Source: an uncultured Collinsella sp.
GTDB taxonomy: Bacteria; Actinomycetota; Coriobacteriia; Coriobacteriales; Coriobacteriaceae
Direction: 5' to 3'
DNA length: 64,000 nt
Assembly: GCA_900543605.1 (NCBI GenBank)
Contig: UQSK01000003.1
Span: forward strand, 1 to 64,000
The stretch's first letter is position 1; each line of letters begins with the position of its first letter. Below are positions 1-8,113 of the stretch, piece after piece. The translations under genes and the position numbers were made by a program. The notes under the pieces are model-generated. The model was not told the origin of the DNA and did not search any database. It saw nothing but the letters and a program-made list of their open reading frames with translations.

Positions 1-308
1 TGCGACACTGAAGTGAGTGTCCATCCTCGCAGTATCCGGTTCTCAAGGTGCACGCCCCGCGGCTCATCCGGTCCGACCGGGCCGCGCGGCAAGGAGATAT
101 ATTGCCAGACCGGAGGGGCGCCGTGGGCGGGAATTCCACTCTTCACAAGTCCTACACAATACATCGCTTCCTATATAAGTCATAGAAAGGCTGATGCAGA
201 AATACTGCACGTATCAGATGATGACCCTTCGGTTAAGAGATATATAAAGATCGGTCACCTGTAAGTGTCTATCTACCCGCGCTTTTGCTATATAAACCAG
301 CGCTTCAG
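1..308. other. Structured intergenic region at left edge, no gene seen
   Basis: No convincing coding region. The first ~130 bases are GC-rich and full of inverted repeats: GACACT/AGTGTC at 4-21, nested CGCGGC/GCCGCG arms around 58-90, and GGCAA/TTGCC at about 90-108. Read on the minus strand this part contains TTGAGAACCGGATAC, which resembles the boxA-like sequence of Gram-positive rRNA leaders and spacers. An rRNA operon could therefore start just off the left edge on the minus strand, but no rRNA sequence is visible. Positions 130-308 are AT-richer and could hold its promoter; this is inference. Confidence 0.3.
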
Positions 309-346
309 ATAAAAAGAGGGAGCGCCGCGCACAACGCGACACTCCC
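309..346 (-). terminator. Rho-independent terminator after rplT
   Basis: An interrupted hairpin (GGGAG 318-322 with CTCCC 342-346, and an inner CGCG/CGCG pair) is followed on the minus strand by CTTTTT. It lies about 20 bases beyond the rplT stop and closes the infC-rpmI-rplT operon. Confidence 0.75.
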
Positions 347-367
347 CTAGCGATTCAAGAGAATCTA

Positions 368-727
368 TTAGGCCTCGAGAGCCTTCTTGGCGATGGTAGC
401 CAGCTCGTTGAAGGACTCGATGTCCTCGTAAGCCATCTGGGCCAGGACCTTGCGGTCGAGCTCGATGCCGGCAACCTTCAGGCCGTGCATGAACTGAGAG
501 TAAGAGATGTCGTTCAGGCGAGCAGCAGCGTTGATACGAGTGATCCAGAGAGAACGGATCTCGCGCTTCTTGTTGCGGCGATCACGATACTGATACTGCA
601 GGGAGTGCTGGACCTGCTCTTTAGCATGCTTGTAAGTACGCGAAGCGGCACCGTAGTAACCCTTCGCACGGTGCATAACGGTACGGCGCTTCTTCTTGGC
701 GGCAACAGCGCGCTTAATACGTGCCAT
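368..727 (-). CDS. rplT: 50S ribosomal protein L20
   Basis: Ribosomal protein L20 binds 23S rRNA early in large-subunit assembly. The 119-residue length is normal for the family, and the sequence has the typical basic N-terminal helix (MARIKRAVAAKKKRR) followed by the conserved RSLWITRINAAAR segment. It is the last gene of the minus-strand operon infC-rpmI-rplT, 46 bases after rpmI. In other bacteria L20 represses its own operon by binding the leader mRNA, which fits the attenuator-like structure seen upstream of infC here. Confidence 0.98.
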   Translation of the reverse strand: MARIKRAVAAKKKRRTVMHRAKGYYGAASRTYKHAKEQVQHSLQYQYRDRRNKKREIRSLWITRINAAARLNDISYSQFMHGLKVAGIELDRKVLAQMAYEDIESFNELATIAKKALEA

Positions 728-773
728 GTTCTATCAACTCCTAGACGGTAAAACGAAAAACGGGAACGCGAAC

Positions 774-965
774 TTAGGCGAGACGCGACTTGATGACCTT
801 GCGGTCGGCAGCGGCGATCTCGGTCTCCTGACGGAAGCCACGCTTACGCTTGGTGGACTTCTTGCTCAGGATGTGGCTCTTGAAAGCCTTGGCGCGCATA
901 AGCTTGCCGGTACCAGTCTTGCGGAAACGCTTCTTGGTGCCGCTGTGGGACTTCATCTTAGGCAT
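774..965 (-). CDS. rpmI: 50S ribosomal protein L35
   Basis: Small basic ribosomal protein L35 of 63 residues, starting MPKMKSHSGTKKRF, which is the family signature, and rich in Lys and Arg throughout. It sits between infC and rplT in the standard bacterial order and is surely co-transcribed with them. A purine-rich AGGAGT stretch lies just upstream of the ATG (minus strand, around 970-975) and supports this start. Confidence 0.98.
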   Translation of the reverse strand: MPKMKSHSGTKKRFRKTGTGKLMRAKAFKSHILSKKSTKRKRGFRQETEIAAADRKVIKSRLA

Positions 966-997
966 GAAATACTCCTTAATCGGTTACAGAACACTAG

Positions 998-1552
998 TTA
1001 CTTGGTATCGCTTGCCGCTTTATCCTCATCGAAGGCGCCCTTAATCGGGGCGAGCAGCATAAGCATGTTACGGCCTTCCATCTTAGGCTTGGACTCGACC
1101 GTAGCGTAAGGCTTGAGATCCTCGGCGAGACGCTCGAGGACGTTAAGACCCTGCTCCGGGTGAGCCATCTCACGGCCGCGGAACATGATGGTGATCTTAA
1201 CGCGTGCGCCCTTCTTGAGGAAACGCAGAACGTGGCCCTTCTTGGTCTCGTAATCGCCAACGTCGATCTTGGGTCGGAACTTCATTTCCTTGACCTCGAC
1301 CTTGGACTGGTTCTTACGAGCGGCCTTAGCCTTCATGGCCTGCTGGTACTTGAACTTACCGTAGTCCATGACCTTGCAGACCGGCGGCTCCGCGTTGGGA
1401 GCGATCTCGACCAGGTCGAGACCCTGATCGTCAGCAACGCGCTGGGCATCGCGGATGGCGAACAGGCCGAGCTGAGAGCCATCGACGCCAATCAAACGGC
1501 ACGAAGATGCGGTGATCTCGTCGTTGATGCGGGTGTCATCAGACTTAGCTAT
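998..1552 (-). CDS. infC: Translation initiation factor IF-3 (probable AUA start)
   Basis: IF-3 binds the 30S subunit and proofreads start-codon choice. Both family domains are present: the N-terminal domain from DDTRINDEI through VCKVMDYGKFKYQQ, then the C-terminal domain with KVKEMKFRP-like sequence and the HPEQG segment. An in-frame ATG exists at 1567 but has only a T-run upstream. A strong GGAGGT at 1565-1560 lies seven bases before an in-frame ATA at 1552, giving (M)AKSDDTRIND, 184 residues. infC is known to use non-canonical starts (AUU in E. coli and B. subtilis) so that IF-3 limits its own synthesis, so I prefer the ATA. First gene of the infC-rpmI-rplT operon. Confidence 0.93.
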   Translation of the reverse strand: MAKSDDTRINDEITASSCRLIGVDGSQLGLFAIRDAQRVADDQGLDLVEIAPNAEPPVCKVMDYGKFKYQQAMKAKAARKNQSKVEVKEMKFRPKIDVGDYETKKGHVLRFLKKGARVKITIMFRGREMAHPEQGLNVLERLAEDLKPYATVESKPKMEGRNMLMLLAPIKGAFDEDKAASDTK

Positions 1553-1571
1553 TTTCCCTACCTCCATTCAT

Positions 1572-1701
1572 AAAAAAATAACCCGGCGCTTCTTTGCAAC
1601 CAGGTCGTACACATAGACATCCTCGGTATGAGGAAGGGAATCTAGGTTGTATGACCAGTCAGCTGCTCATTGGCGCCAAAAGGTGGGAACCCTCGGGTTC
1701 C
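1572..1701 (-). promoter_or_regulatory. infC operon leader with attenuator-like terminator
   Basis: On the minus strand the infC leader contains ACCTGG and CCGGGT (1605-1600 and 1586-1581, six pairs with one G-U) around a 13-base loop, then TATTTTTTT directly before the infC ribosome-binding site. This has the layout of an intrinsic terminator ahead of the first gene. An upstream CAACC around 1646-1650 can pair with the GGTTG that overlaps the terminator stem, a possible antiterminator. A further perfect 7-bp hairpin (GGAACCC/GGGTTCC) lies at 1686-1701. L20-controlled leaders are known for this operon in Firmicutes; applying that here is inference. Confidence 0.55.
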
Positions 1702-1769
1702 TCTTTAGGGCATTGCGGGAACAACGCCTTGCGAATAATAACACGTACAGCGCGCTATCACATTACGTA

Positions 1770-1836
1770 CACGAAAAAGGGGCCTTGACCCCCTTGAAGC
1801 GCAGGTGCATGTATGGTGCCCGAGGCGAGACTCGAA
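1770..1836 (-). repeat. Duplicated 3' end of tRNA-Leu plus terminator
   Basis: Positions 1806-1836 are a 31-base exact copy of 1990-2020: the 3' end of the tRNA-Leu gene from within the T arm through CCA, plus flank. The adjoining 1770-1798 nearly duplicates the tRNA terminator (GGGG/CCCC stem with an A-run on the plus strand). The copies lie 184 bp apart. The fragment cannot fold as a tRNA. Such partial 3' duplications are the usual scar of integrase-mediated insertion at a tRNA, but a simple tandem duplication would look the same. Confidence 0.85.
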
Positions 1837-1955
1837 GGGACTTCGCTTCGCGAAGCCCCGGGCTTCGGGCGCATGGCGCCCTTGCCACGCTCCGCTACAA
1901 ACAGGCCGCTGGCCTGTTTGTTTAACGCTCCGCGCGCTCACGCGAGTTCGGCACG
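1837..1955. repeat. Three palindromes between the tRNA-Leu 3' copies
   Basis: The spacer between the two copies carries GCTTCGCGAAGC (1845-1856), a GGGCGC/GCGCCC hairpin with ATG loop (1867-1881) and an 11-bp perfect hairpin ACAAACAGGCC/GGCCTGTTTGT with a 3-base loop (1897-1921). No gene is seen. The last hairpin could act as a terminator; the set could also be the remnant of a small mobile element. Confidence 0.7.
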
Positions 1956-1978
1956 AAAAAGGGGGCCTTGACCCCCTT
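1956..1978 (-). terminator. Terminator of tRNA-Leu
   Basis: Minus strand AAGGGGG, loop TCAAGG, CCCCCTTTTT: a 7-bp stem with T-run about 20 bases after the tRNA CCA end. Confidence 0.8.
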
Positions 1979-1997
1979 GAACGCTCACTTGCATGTA

Positions 1998-2084
1998 TGG
2001 TGCCCGAGGCGAGACTCGAACTCGCACGTTGTTGCCAACGGTGGATTTTGAGTCCACTGCGTCTGCCAATTCCGCCACTCGGGC
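1998..2084 (-). tRNA. tRNA-Leu (anticodon CAA)
   Basis: The minus strand folds as an 87-nt class II tRNA with encoded CCA. The acceptor arms are GCCCGAG (2084-2078) and CTCGGGC (2008-2002), with discriminator A. The anticodon stem GTGGA/TCCAC encloses the loop CTCAAAA, giving anticodon CAA. A long variable arm (CGTTGGCAACAACG) and a T arm GCGAG-TTCGAGT-CTCGC complete it. This anticodon reads UUG codons. Confidence 0.97.
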
Positions 2085-2123
2085 ACGTAATGCGTGAGTT
2101 AGTTTATCACAGCTTTCTGTTGA

Positions 2124-3557
2124 TTAGTCCGAAAATGGAACTTCGAGCATTTCGATAACCTCAACCTTGCGCAACATCTCCCGCTTACGACATCCACGTC
2201 CGTCAACCGAGGCCTCGCCCATCTGGTTGTCATAGGGATCCTCGCGCATGCCATCGAAAGCAGGCACAAATTCAGCCTGGAATCGATTGTTGGCCACCAT
2301 ACGCCACGGGTCGAGGTTGCCAAAGTAGTGCTGGCGACGCCACTCCTCCCCCATCCTGCGCGCCGAGGAACCAAACGATATGTCGGCGTTAAGCCAACCG
2401 GTCTGTGGCGTATAGAACTCAGCCCAATCGTGCGGCCCCACCGAATCGGGAGCAACATACAGGCCGCTCTGCCAACGGGCAGGCACGCCCGCGATGCGGC
2501 ACATGGTGATAAACGTGAGCGCCATAACGCCGCAATCGCCGCGGAGCGAATGCGCACAGTCGTCGGCAATAGATCCCAAAAGCAGGTACGGTGGCTGATA
2601 GCGATAGTCGATATGCTGTGTCAGGTAATCATAGATAGCACGAGCGCGATCGAGCGGATCCTCGAGCCCGTCAATAACACGCTCCGTCAACTGTCGCAGG
2701 TACGGCGTAAACGCAATGTGCGGACGGTCCTCGGAAGTGTCCTCGGGCAGCGGCGTGTCCATGCACGTATGCGATGGGAGCGCGCCACCATAGATATCGC
2801 AATAGGCGGCATCGATGTGATAGCGATAGGTCACCGAGAATGAATGTTCAGTCGAAGATGTCCAAGAGGCAGCGCGAGCCGAAACGTTTTCAGGGGCAAC
2901 GGTACCCCCCGACGTCATATCGAGAACCTCGATATGAGACTGTTGACGACAGGCGGCGGCAACGGGTAGCCACGCGCGAACAGACTCTCCCTCCAGAGCA
3001 CCGGGGACAGACACGGATGCCTTAAGCGTGATGACGCGAGTCAACCCGTTTTGCGACTCCATCTCCCTGAGCATTTGGTTACGCAGCGCGATGCCATCCG
3101 CAGGATCGGGGCGCATGCCGGGGACCTCTTCGGGATACACGCGCAGCGAATTGAGGAAGTTGTCGAGAACGAACAGCTCGCCATCGATAAAGCGCCAGTC
3201 AATACGCTTGCGATTAATCAGGTCGTCAAACTGCTCTTCGGTAAACTCTGGCCACTCCTCGCGAACCATCGCAATAGCCTGATCGCGCGACACCGAAAAA
3301 TGAAGCGGTGTCTCGAGCATGCGATACCGCTCGGCACGAACACAAGCAGCCAGCGAAGGCTCGGGGTTCTGCTCCAAAAGGCGATCGCAAGCAGCAACAG
3401 CCTGCGTCAAATACCCGGCATCCTTAAGACGAAGAATCTCAGGCGGCAGACCAATATCGAGATGACGAAAGTCATCACAGCAAACATCAACAGAGCAACC
3501 AACAGGACCCTCGTCAATAACCTTCCCATCCGAAGGCAGCACATCAATAACAGCCAT
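2124..3557 (-). CDS. Transglutaminase-like domain protein
   Basis: A 477-residue protein whose C-terminal third is a transglutaminase-like (TGc) cysteine protease-fold domain. The expected triad is visible: Cys about 342 in RGDCGVMAL, His about 376 in GPHDWAEFY and Asp about 392 in NADISFG. The preceding ~320 residues are a poorly recognised region that probably forms a beta-sandwich. There is no signal peptide or membrane segment, so it is likely cytoplasmic. The start is the ATG at 3557 with GGAG seven bases upstream, not the in-frame GTG further out. The substrate is unknown; family members cleave or crosslink peptides. Confidence 0.8.
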   Translation of the reverse strand: MAVIDVLPSDGKVIDEGPVGCSVDVCCDDFRHLDIGLPPEILRLKDAGYLTQAVAACDRLLEQNPEPSLAACVRAERYRMLETPLHFSVSRDQAIAMVREEWPEFTEEQFDDLINRKRIDWRFIDGELFVLDNFLNSLRVYPEEVPGMRPDPADGIALRNQMLREMESQNGLTRVITLKASVSVPGALEGESVRAWLPVAAACRQQSHIEVLDMTSGGTVAPENVSARAASWTSSTEHSFSVTYRYHIDAAYCDIYGGALPSHTCMDTPLPEDTSEDRPHIAFTPYLRQLTERVIDGLEDPLDRARAIYDYLTQHIDYRYQPPYLLLGSIADDCAHSLRGDCGVMALTFITMCRIAGVPARWQSGLYVAPDSVGPHDWAEFYTPQTGWLNADISFGSSARRMGEEWRRQHYFGNLDPWRMVANNRFQAEFVPAFDGMREDPYDNQMGEASVDGRGCRKREMLRKVEVIEMLEVPFSD

Positions 3558-3908
3558 ACCAAAACTCCAAGTCACCAGAACGCTTGAAACCCATTGTAGC
3601 GAGATAAAAAGAAAGCCCCAACAAAGGAACCCTCAACACCGATAAACGGTACCCATAAAAATGAATTCAGCCCAGTAACCCTGTAGCGAGTAAACGAAGG
3701 AGGCCCCGTTTCCCCGGAGCTGATTCCGTCGCGCGACTTCTGGCGAAGCCAGTAGCCACCTTAATTCAGACTTGTAACCCTGCGGCGTTAAACGAAGGAA
3801 GCCCCGTCCCCCGGAACTGTTCCCTTGGCGCGACTTCTGGCGAAGCCAGGTGAGCGCAAAGGAAACAGTGTAGGGGGACGGGGCTTCCGACGGGAAGTTT
3901 AGCGACGC
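3558..3908. repeat. Intergenic region with two ~90-bp direct repeats and a long hairpin
   Basis: No gene in this 350-base gap. Two diverged direct copies of one unit lie at 3664-3752 and 3764-3849, sharing GTAACCCTG, AAACGAAGG, GCCCCGT and GCGCGACTTCTGGCGAAGC blocks at ~100-base period. Each ends in a CTGGC-GAA-GCCAG hairpin. Only copy 2 has its complementary half: GGAAGCCCCGTCCCCC at 3797-3812 pairs perfectly (16 bp) with 3873-3888, and AACTGTTCCC pairs nearly perfectly with GGAAACAGT inside. The whole forms a ~92-nt hairpin beyond the aldolase stop and may serve as its terminator. Confidence 0.85.
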
Positions 3909-4775
3909 TTACGCCTTGTTGACGGAGCCAAACTCCTCCATGAGCTCCTTGGTGCGGGCAACGATGTTGTCGCGACCAGGCTTGAGGAGCTTGCGGGGGT
4001 CAAAGCCCTTGCCCTGCTGATCCTTGCCAGCCTCGATGTACTCGCGGACGCCCTTGGCGAAGACGAGCTGCAGGTCGGTGTTGACATTGATCTTGGAGAT
4101 GCCCAGGGAGATGGCCTTCTTGATCTGATCCTCGGGGATGCCGGTGCCACCGTGCAGAACGAGGGGCAGGTCGCCGGTCTGAGCCTTGATCTCGCCCAGA
4201 CGCTCGAAGGAAAGGCCAGCCCAGTCGGCGGGATACACGCCGTGGATGTTGCCGATGCCGCAGGCGAGGAAGTCGACGCCCAGGTCAGCAATCTGCTTGC
4301 ACTCAGCGGGGTCAGCGAGCTCGCCGTTGGAGGTCACGCCGTCCTCGGTGCCGCCGATGCCGCCGACCTCGGCCTCGATGGACATGCCCTTGGAATGGGC
4401 AAGCTCAACGAGTTCCTTGGTGCGGTCGAGGTTAAGCTGGAAGGTCTCCTCGTGAGAGCCGTCATACATGATGGACGTGAAGCCGGCCTCGATGCACTTG
4501 AAGCAGTCCTCGTAAGAACCGTGATCGAGGTGAAGGGCGACGGGAACGGTAACGCCCGTGGCCTCGACGGCAGCCTTGACCATGTCGGCGCAGACCTTGA
4601 AACCGCCCATCCACTTAGCGGCACCAGCGGTGCACTGAAGGATCAGCGGAGACTTGGCCTCCTCGGCGGCCTGGAGAATAGCCAGGGTCCACTCGAGGTT
4701 GTTGGTGTTGAAGGCACCGAGAGCGTACTTGCCGGCCTCGGCCTTCTTGAGCATGTCTGCTGCGTTGACGAGCAT
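3909..4775 (-). CDS. fba: Class II fructose-bisphosphate aldolase
   Basis: Cleaves fructose 1,6-bisphosphate to dihydroxyacetone phosphate and glyceraldehyde 3-phosphate in glycolysis, using Zn2+. The 288-residue length is typical of the Bacillus-type class II enzyme. Expected residues are present: Asp84 and zinc ligand His85 in LHLDHGS, Glu134 in SIEAEVGG, His178 in GNIHGVY, His208 in LHGGTGIP, and the phosphate-binding KINVNTD. A 32-residue upstream extension is in frame, but the ATG at 4775 has AGGAGG nine bases before it and the family N-terminus MLVNAADMLKKA. It stands alone, with its own long intergenic regions. The related tagatose-bisphosphate aldolases cannot be fully excluded. Confidence 0.95.
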   Translation of the reverse strand: MLVNAADMLKKAEAGKYALGAFNTNNLEWTLAILQAAEEAKSPLILQCTAGAAKWMGGFKVCADMVKAAVEATGVTVPVALHLDHGSYEDCFKCIEAGFTSIMYDGSHEETFQLNLDRTKELVELAHSKGMSIEAEVGGIGGTEDGVTSNGELADPAECKQIADLGVDFLACGIGNIHGVYPADWAGLSFERLGEIKAQTGDLPLVLHGGTGIPEDQIKKAISLGISKINVNTDLQLVFAKGVREYIEAGKDQQGKGFDPRKLLKPGRDNIVARTKELMEEFGSVNKA

Positions 4776-4969
4776 AAAAGAAACCTCCTGTAAGGTTGCT
4801 CCGATAACGCCTGTGATTTTACCACGGCGCACCCGAGCATAAACGTTCGTTTGTTCACGAATATCGTCCAAACAGACTTTTTTGACCGTTTGCCCTACGA
4901 AATTGACCCGTTGGGGAAAAATAGCTTGACGTTTGGACGCTTCTCGTGCTTTAGAGGCTGACTATAAAG

Positions 4970-5653
4970 CTACACCTGCATGAAAGGGTTCTGCATGAGC
5001 TCGCGTGCCATGGTGGTCGAATCGCCATGGCCGGTTAGGCAAACGGTATCGGGCGGGAGAAGCCGGGCGAGCTTGGAGAGCGAGCGCAGAATCGCCGCCT
5101 CGTCGCCACCGGCAAGATCGGTGCGGCCGTGGCTGCCCGGGAACAGGGTGTCGCCAACAAAGGCGATGCTTCCCTGCTCGGTGGCGGCGAACAAGACGAT
5201 CCCGCCCGGCGTATGCCCTGGTGTCTCGATCACCTGCAGGCAGATATCGCCCACCTCGATAGCATCGCCCTCGGCGAGCAGGCACGTCGGCTCCCCGGGG
5301 TCGGGCGTCTCAATGCCCCACATAGCTCGCTGTTCCTTGATGTTCGTATGCGGCACCGCCGCATCCTTAGCACACAGCTCATACCGGCAGCCCTCGCCAA
5401 CGGTGGTTCGCACGCCGGCAACACCACCAACATGATCGGCATGGCCATGAGTGCATACGGCGCCAAGCACGCGTACACCGGCATGCTCGGCTCGAATATG
5501 CTCCACCAAACGCTCGCCTTCCCATGCGGGGTCGATAATCACGCACTCATTGCCCGAAATAAGAGCATAGCTATTGGTCTGAATGGGACCGTTTACGAGC
5601 GTCTCGATCTCGACCGACCCCTTGGGAGTTACATCCAAGGACATAGCACTCAT
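4970..5653 (-). CDS. Metallo-beta-lactamase fold hydrolase, glyoxalase II-like
   Basis: A 227-residue single-domain metallohydrolase with the two-metal centre THGHADH (His69, His71, Asp73, His74), His147 in GHTPGG, Asp168 in VGDTLF and His209 in TGHGD. GSHGRTDL after the third motif is typical of the YcbL/GloB-like group that hydrolyses S-D-lactoylglutathione or related thioesters. Coriobacteria lack a clear glutathione pathway, so the true thioester is uncertain. Start at 5653 is set by GGAG six bases upstream. It follows the rel gene in the same direction with an ~85-base gap. Confidence 0.85.
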   Translation of the reverse strand: MSAMSLDVTPKGSVEIETLVNGPIQTNSYALISGNECVIIDPAWEGERLVEHIRAEHAGVRVLGAVCTHGHADHVGGVAGVRTTVGEGCRYELCAKDAAVPHTNIKEQRAMWGIETPDPGEPTCLLAEGDAIEVGDICLQVIETPGHTPGGIVLFAATEQGSIAFVGDTLFPGSHGRTDLAGGDEAAILRSLSKLARLLPPDTVCLTGHGDSTTMARELMQNPFMQV

Positions 5654-5737
5654 GTCCCTCTCCTCTCTATAGAACTCGAGGCATCAAACGATGCCTCGAG
5701 TGTAGCGAATATTGATAATGTGGCGCGTTCGTCGCGA

Positions 5738-8098
5738 CTAAACGCGGCGCTTAAGCTGGGCTCCACCCTCGCCGGGCATCAGGCGGCGTGCGTCGTAGAC
5801 CGAGTCAACGCTGCTGATAGAGGCCAGCAGCGGATCCAGACCACTCGCGTCCGAGATCTCGACCATAAAGCGCAGGGTTGCAATGCCCTCGCGGTTGGTC
5901 GACGTGGCGGCAGAAAGGATATTGCCGCCCGCATCGCCAATGGCAATAGTGACATCCTTGAGCAGGCCCATGCGGTCCAGGCACTCGACCACGATCTCGA
6001 CCTGGAAGAGGGTGTCGGCAGCGCCGTCCCACTCCACTTCGATCATGCGCTCGGGATGCTCCATAAGACCCTTGACGTTGGGGCAGTTGGCGCGATGCAC
6101 CGAAACGCCACGACCGCGCGTGATGAAGCCGACGATATCGTCGCCCGTCACCGGATTGCAGCAATGTGCCAGACGGACCAGCAGGCCGCTGTTGCTCTCG
6201 CCCTTGACGATAATGCCGTTACTGGCGCTCTTGCCGCGCTTTTGCGGCTTTCGGTTGGAGCCTCGGGCCGGCTGTTTCACGACCTCGGCGATAGCCTCGG
6301 CCTTGGTGAGCTGTTCCTCGGGCTTGGGGTCCAAGATTTGCTCGACCTTGTTACCCACAGCGCGCGGGGCAACCTTGCCGGCGCCCACGGCGGCAAACAG
6401 GTCCTCGAGCTGCTTGAAGTTCAGCTGCTCCGCCACGGCGTTGAGCGCACGCGTGGATCGCGGCGTAGAGATGCCATACCCGCGCTTGCGCAAGTCCTTG
6501 GCCAGTATATCGCGGCCGGCAGCAGCGTCGTCGTCCTTGGTCGCGGCGGCAAAATAGCGGCGGATCTTTGACTTGGCGGAAGGTGTCTTAACGATCTTGA
6601 GCCAATCACGAGACGGCTTGGAACTCTTGTTGGTCAGGATTTCAACGCGGTCGCCCGTCTTGATCTCGTGCGTGAGCGGGGCCACCGCACCGTTGATCTT
6701 AGCGCCGACGCAGTGGTTGCCCACCTCGGTGTGAACGGCGTAGGCAAAGTCGAGCGGCGTGGAACCGGCACGAAGCGCCATGACCTCACCCTTGGGCGTA
6801 AAGACGAAGATCTCTTGATCGAAGAGGTCGACCTTCAGCGAATGCAGGTATTCCTTGGCGTCGGTGATCTCATCAGACGCAGCCCAATCGAGCGAATGTT
6901 TGAGCCAGTTAATCTGGTCGTCCAGCCGCTGGGCATCATTGGTCTTAGACGCAGACGATCCGCCCGACTTCTTATAGAGCCAGTGGGCGGCAATGCCGTA
7001 CTCGGCCTGCTCATGCATCTCATAGGTTCGAATCTGAATCTCGAGCGGGCGGGCCGTGGGACCGATAACCGTCGTATGGAGCGACTGGTAGTTATTGACC
7101 TTGGGCATGGCGATATAGTCTTTAAAGCGACCGGGCATGGGGTGCCACAGCGTATGCACCGCGCCGAGCGTGGAGTAGCAATCGCGCACCGAATGCGTGA
7201 TGACGCGCAGCGCCACCAGGTCGTAGATCTCGGAGAACTCCTTGCCCTTACGCTTCATCTTTTGGTAGATGGACCAATAGTGCTTGGAGCGGCCATTAAT
7301 CTGGAAGCCCTCCAGGCCAATGCGGTTGAGCTCGTCGGTGAGCGTCTTGATGGTCTCGGCCAGATAGCGCTCGCGAACCTCGCGCGACTCAGCCACCATG
7401 CGCGCGATGCGCTGGTAGGCATCGGGCTCAAGGTAGAAGAAGGACAGGTCCTCGAGCTCCCACTTAATAGAGCTCATGCCCAGACGGTCGGCCAGGGGCG
7501 CATACACGTCCATGGTCTCGCGGGCCTTAAACAGGCGACGGTCCTCGCGAAGGGCCGCCAGCGTACGCATGTTATGCAGGCGGTCGGCAAGCTTAACGAT
7601 AATGACGCGGATGTCCTTGGACATGGCGAGGAACATCTTGCGCAGCGTAAGCGCCTGCTTCTCGTCCATGCTATCGACTTCGATGTTGGTGAGCTTGGTC
7701 ACGCCATCGACGAGCTCGGCCACCGTATCGCCAAACAGGCCGGAAACATCGGCAAGTGAGGTCTCGGTATCCTCGACGGTATCGTGCAGCAGCGCGGCGC
7801 ACACCACATCGCAGTCCATCTTGAGGTCGGCCAAAATGATGGCCACCTCGACGGGATGGTTGATGTACATCTCACCCGAGCGCCGCTTTTGGTTGCAGTG
7901 CTTCTCGGCAGCAAAGCAATAGGCCTGCTCCACCTTAGAGAAGTCGTCCTCATTCATATATTTGAGGCACAGGCGCTCCAGCTTGTCGTAGCTGTCCGCC
8001 ATAATCTCGGGCGGCAGCTCATCGGCATGCTTATAGTGCTCCATCTCCGAGAACGGCTGGAGGGTGGAATCATGGGCGGTACGGGCTGCGGCATCCAT
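5738..8098 (-). CDS. rel: Bifunctional (p)ppGpp synthetase/hydrolase Rel
   Basis: Makes and degrades the alarmone (p)ppGpp in the stringent response. The 786 residues contain the full long-RSH order: HD hydrolase domain (His105-Asp106 in ALLHDTVEDTE, so hydrolysis is likely intact), synthetase domain (GRSKHYWSIYQKMKRKG, then FKDYIAMPKVNNYQSLHT), TGS domain from about 415 (IFVFTPKGEVMAL), a helical/zinc-finger region with HCCNPV, and a C-terminal ACT domain. The start ATG at 8098 is 15 bases after the recJ-helicase stop, so the two genes probably share a transcript. Confidence 0.96.
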   Translation of the reverse strand: MDAAARTAHDSTLQPFSEMEHYKHADELPPEIMADSYDKLERLCLKYMNEDDFSKVEQAYCFAAEKHCNQKRRSGEMYINHPVEVAIILADLKMDCDVVCAALLHDTVEDTETSLADVSGLFGDTVAELVDGVTKLTNIEVDSMDEKQALTLRKMFLAMSKDIRVIIVKLADRLHNMRTLAALREDRRLFKARETMDVYAPLADRLGMSSIKWELEDLSFFYLEPDAYQRIARMVAESREVRERYLAETIKTLTDELNRIGLEGFQINGRSKHYWSIYQKMKRKGKEFSEIYDLVALRVITHSVRDCYSTLGAVHTLWHPMPGRFKDYIAMPKVNNYQSLHTTVIGPTARPLEIQIRTYEMHEQAEYGIAAHWLYKKSGGSSASKTNDAQRLDDQINWLKHSLDWAASDEITDAKEYLHSLKVDLFDQEIFVFTPKGEVMALRAGSTPLDFAYAVHTEVGNHCVGAKINGAVAPLTHEIKTGDRVEILTNKSSKPSRDWLKIVKTPSAKSKIRRYFAAATKDDDAAAGRDILAKDLRKRGYGISTPRSTRALNAVAEQLNFKQLEDLFAAVGAGKVAPRAVGNKVEQILDPKPEEQLTKAEAIAEVVKQPARGSNRKPQKRGKSASNGIIVKGESNSGLLVRLAHCCNPVTGDDIVGFITRGRGVSVHRANCPNVKGLMEHPERMIEVEWDGAADTLFQVEIVVECLDRMGLLKDVTIAIGDAGGNILSAATSTNREGIATLRFMVEISDASGLDPLLASISSVDSVYDARRLMPGEGGAQLKRRV

Positions 8099-8113
8099 CG
8101 AGGTCCCCTTCCC

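Noticed and set aside
13..264. 83-codon open frame at the left edge
   Set aside because: It crosses several hairpins, has no ribosome-binding site and its composition changes midway; better explained as structured non-coding DNA.
1806..1836. Second tRNA gene
   Set aside because: Only the T-arm 3' half, acceptor 3' strand and CCA are present; there is no D arm, anticodon arm or 5' acceptor strand.
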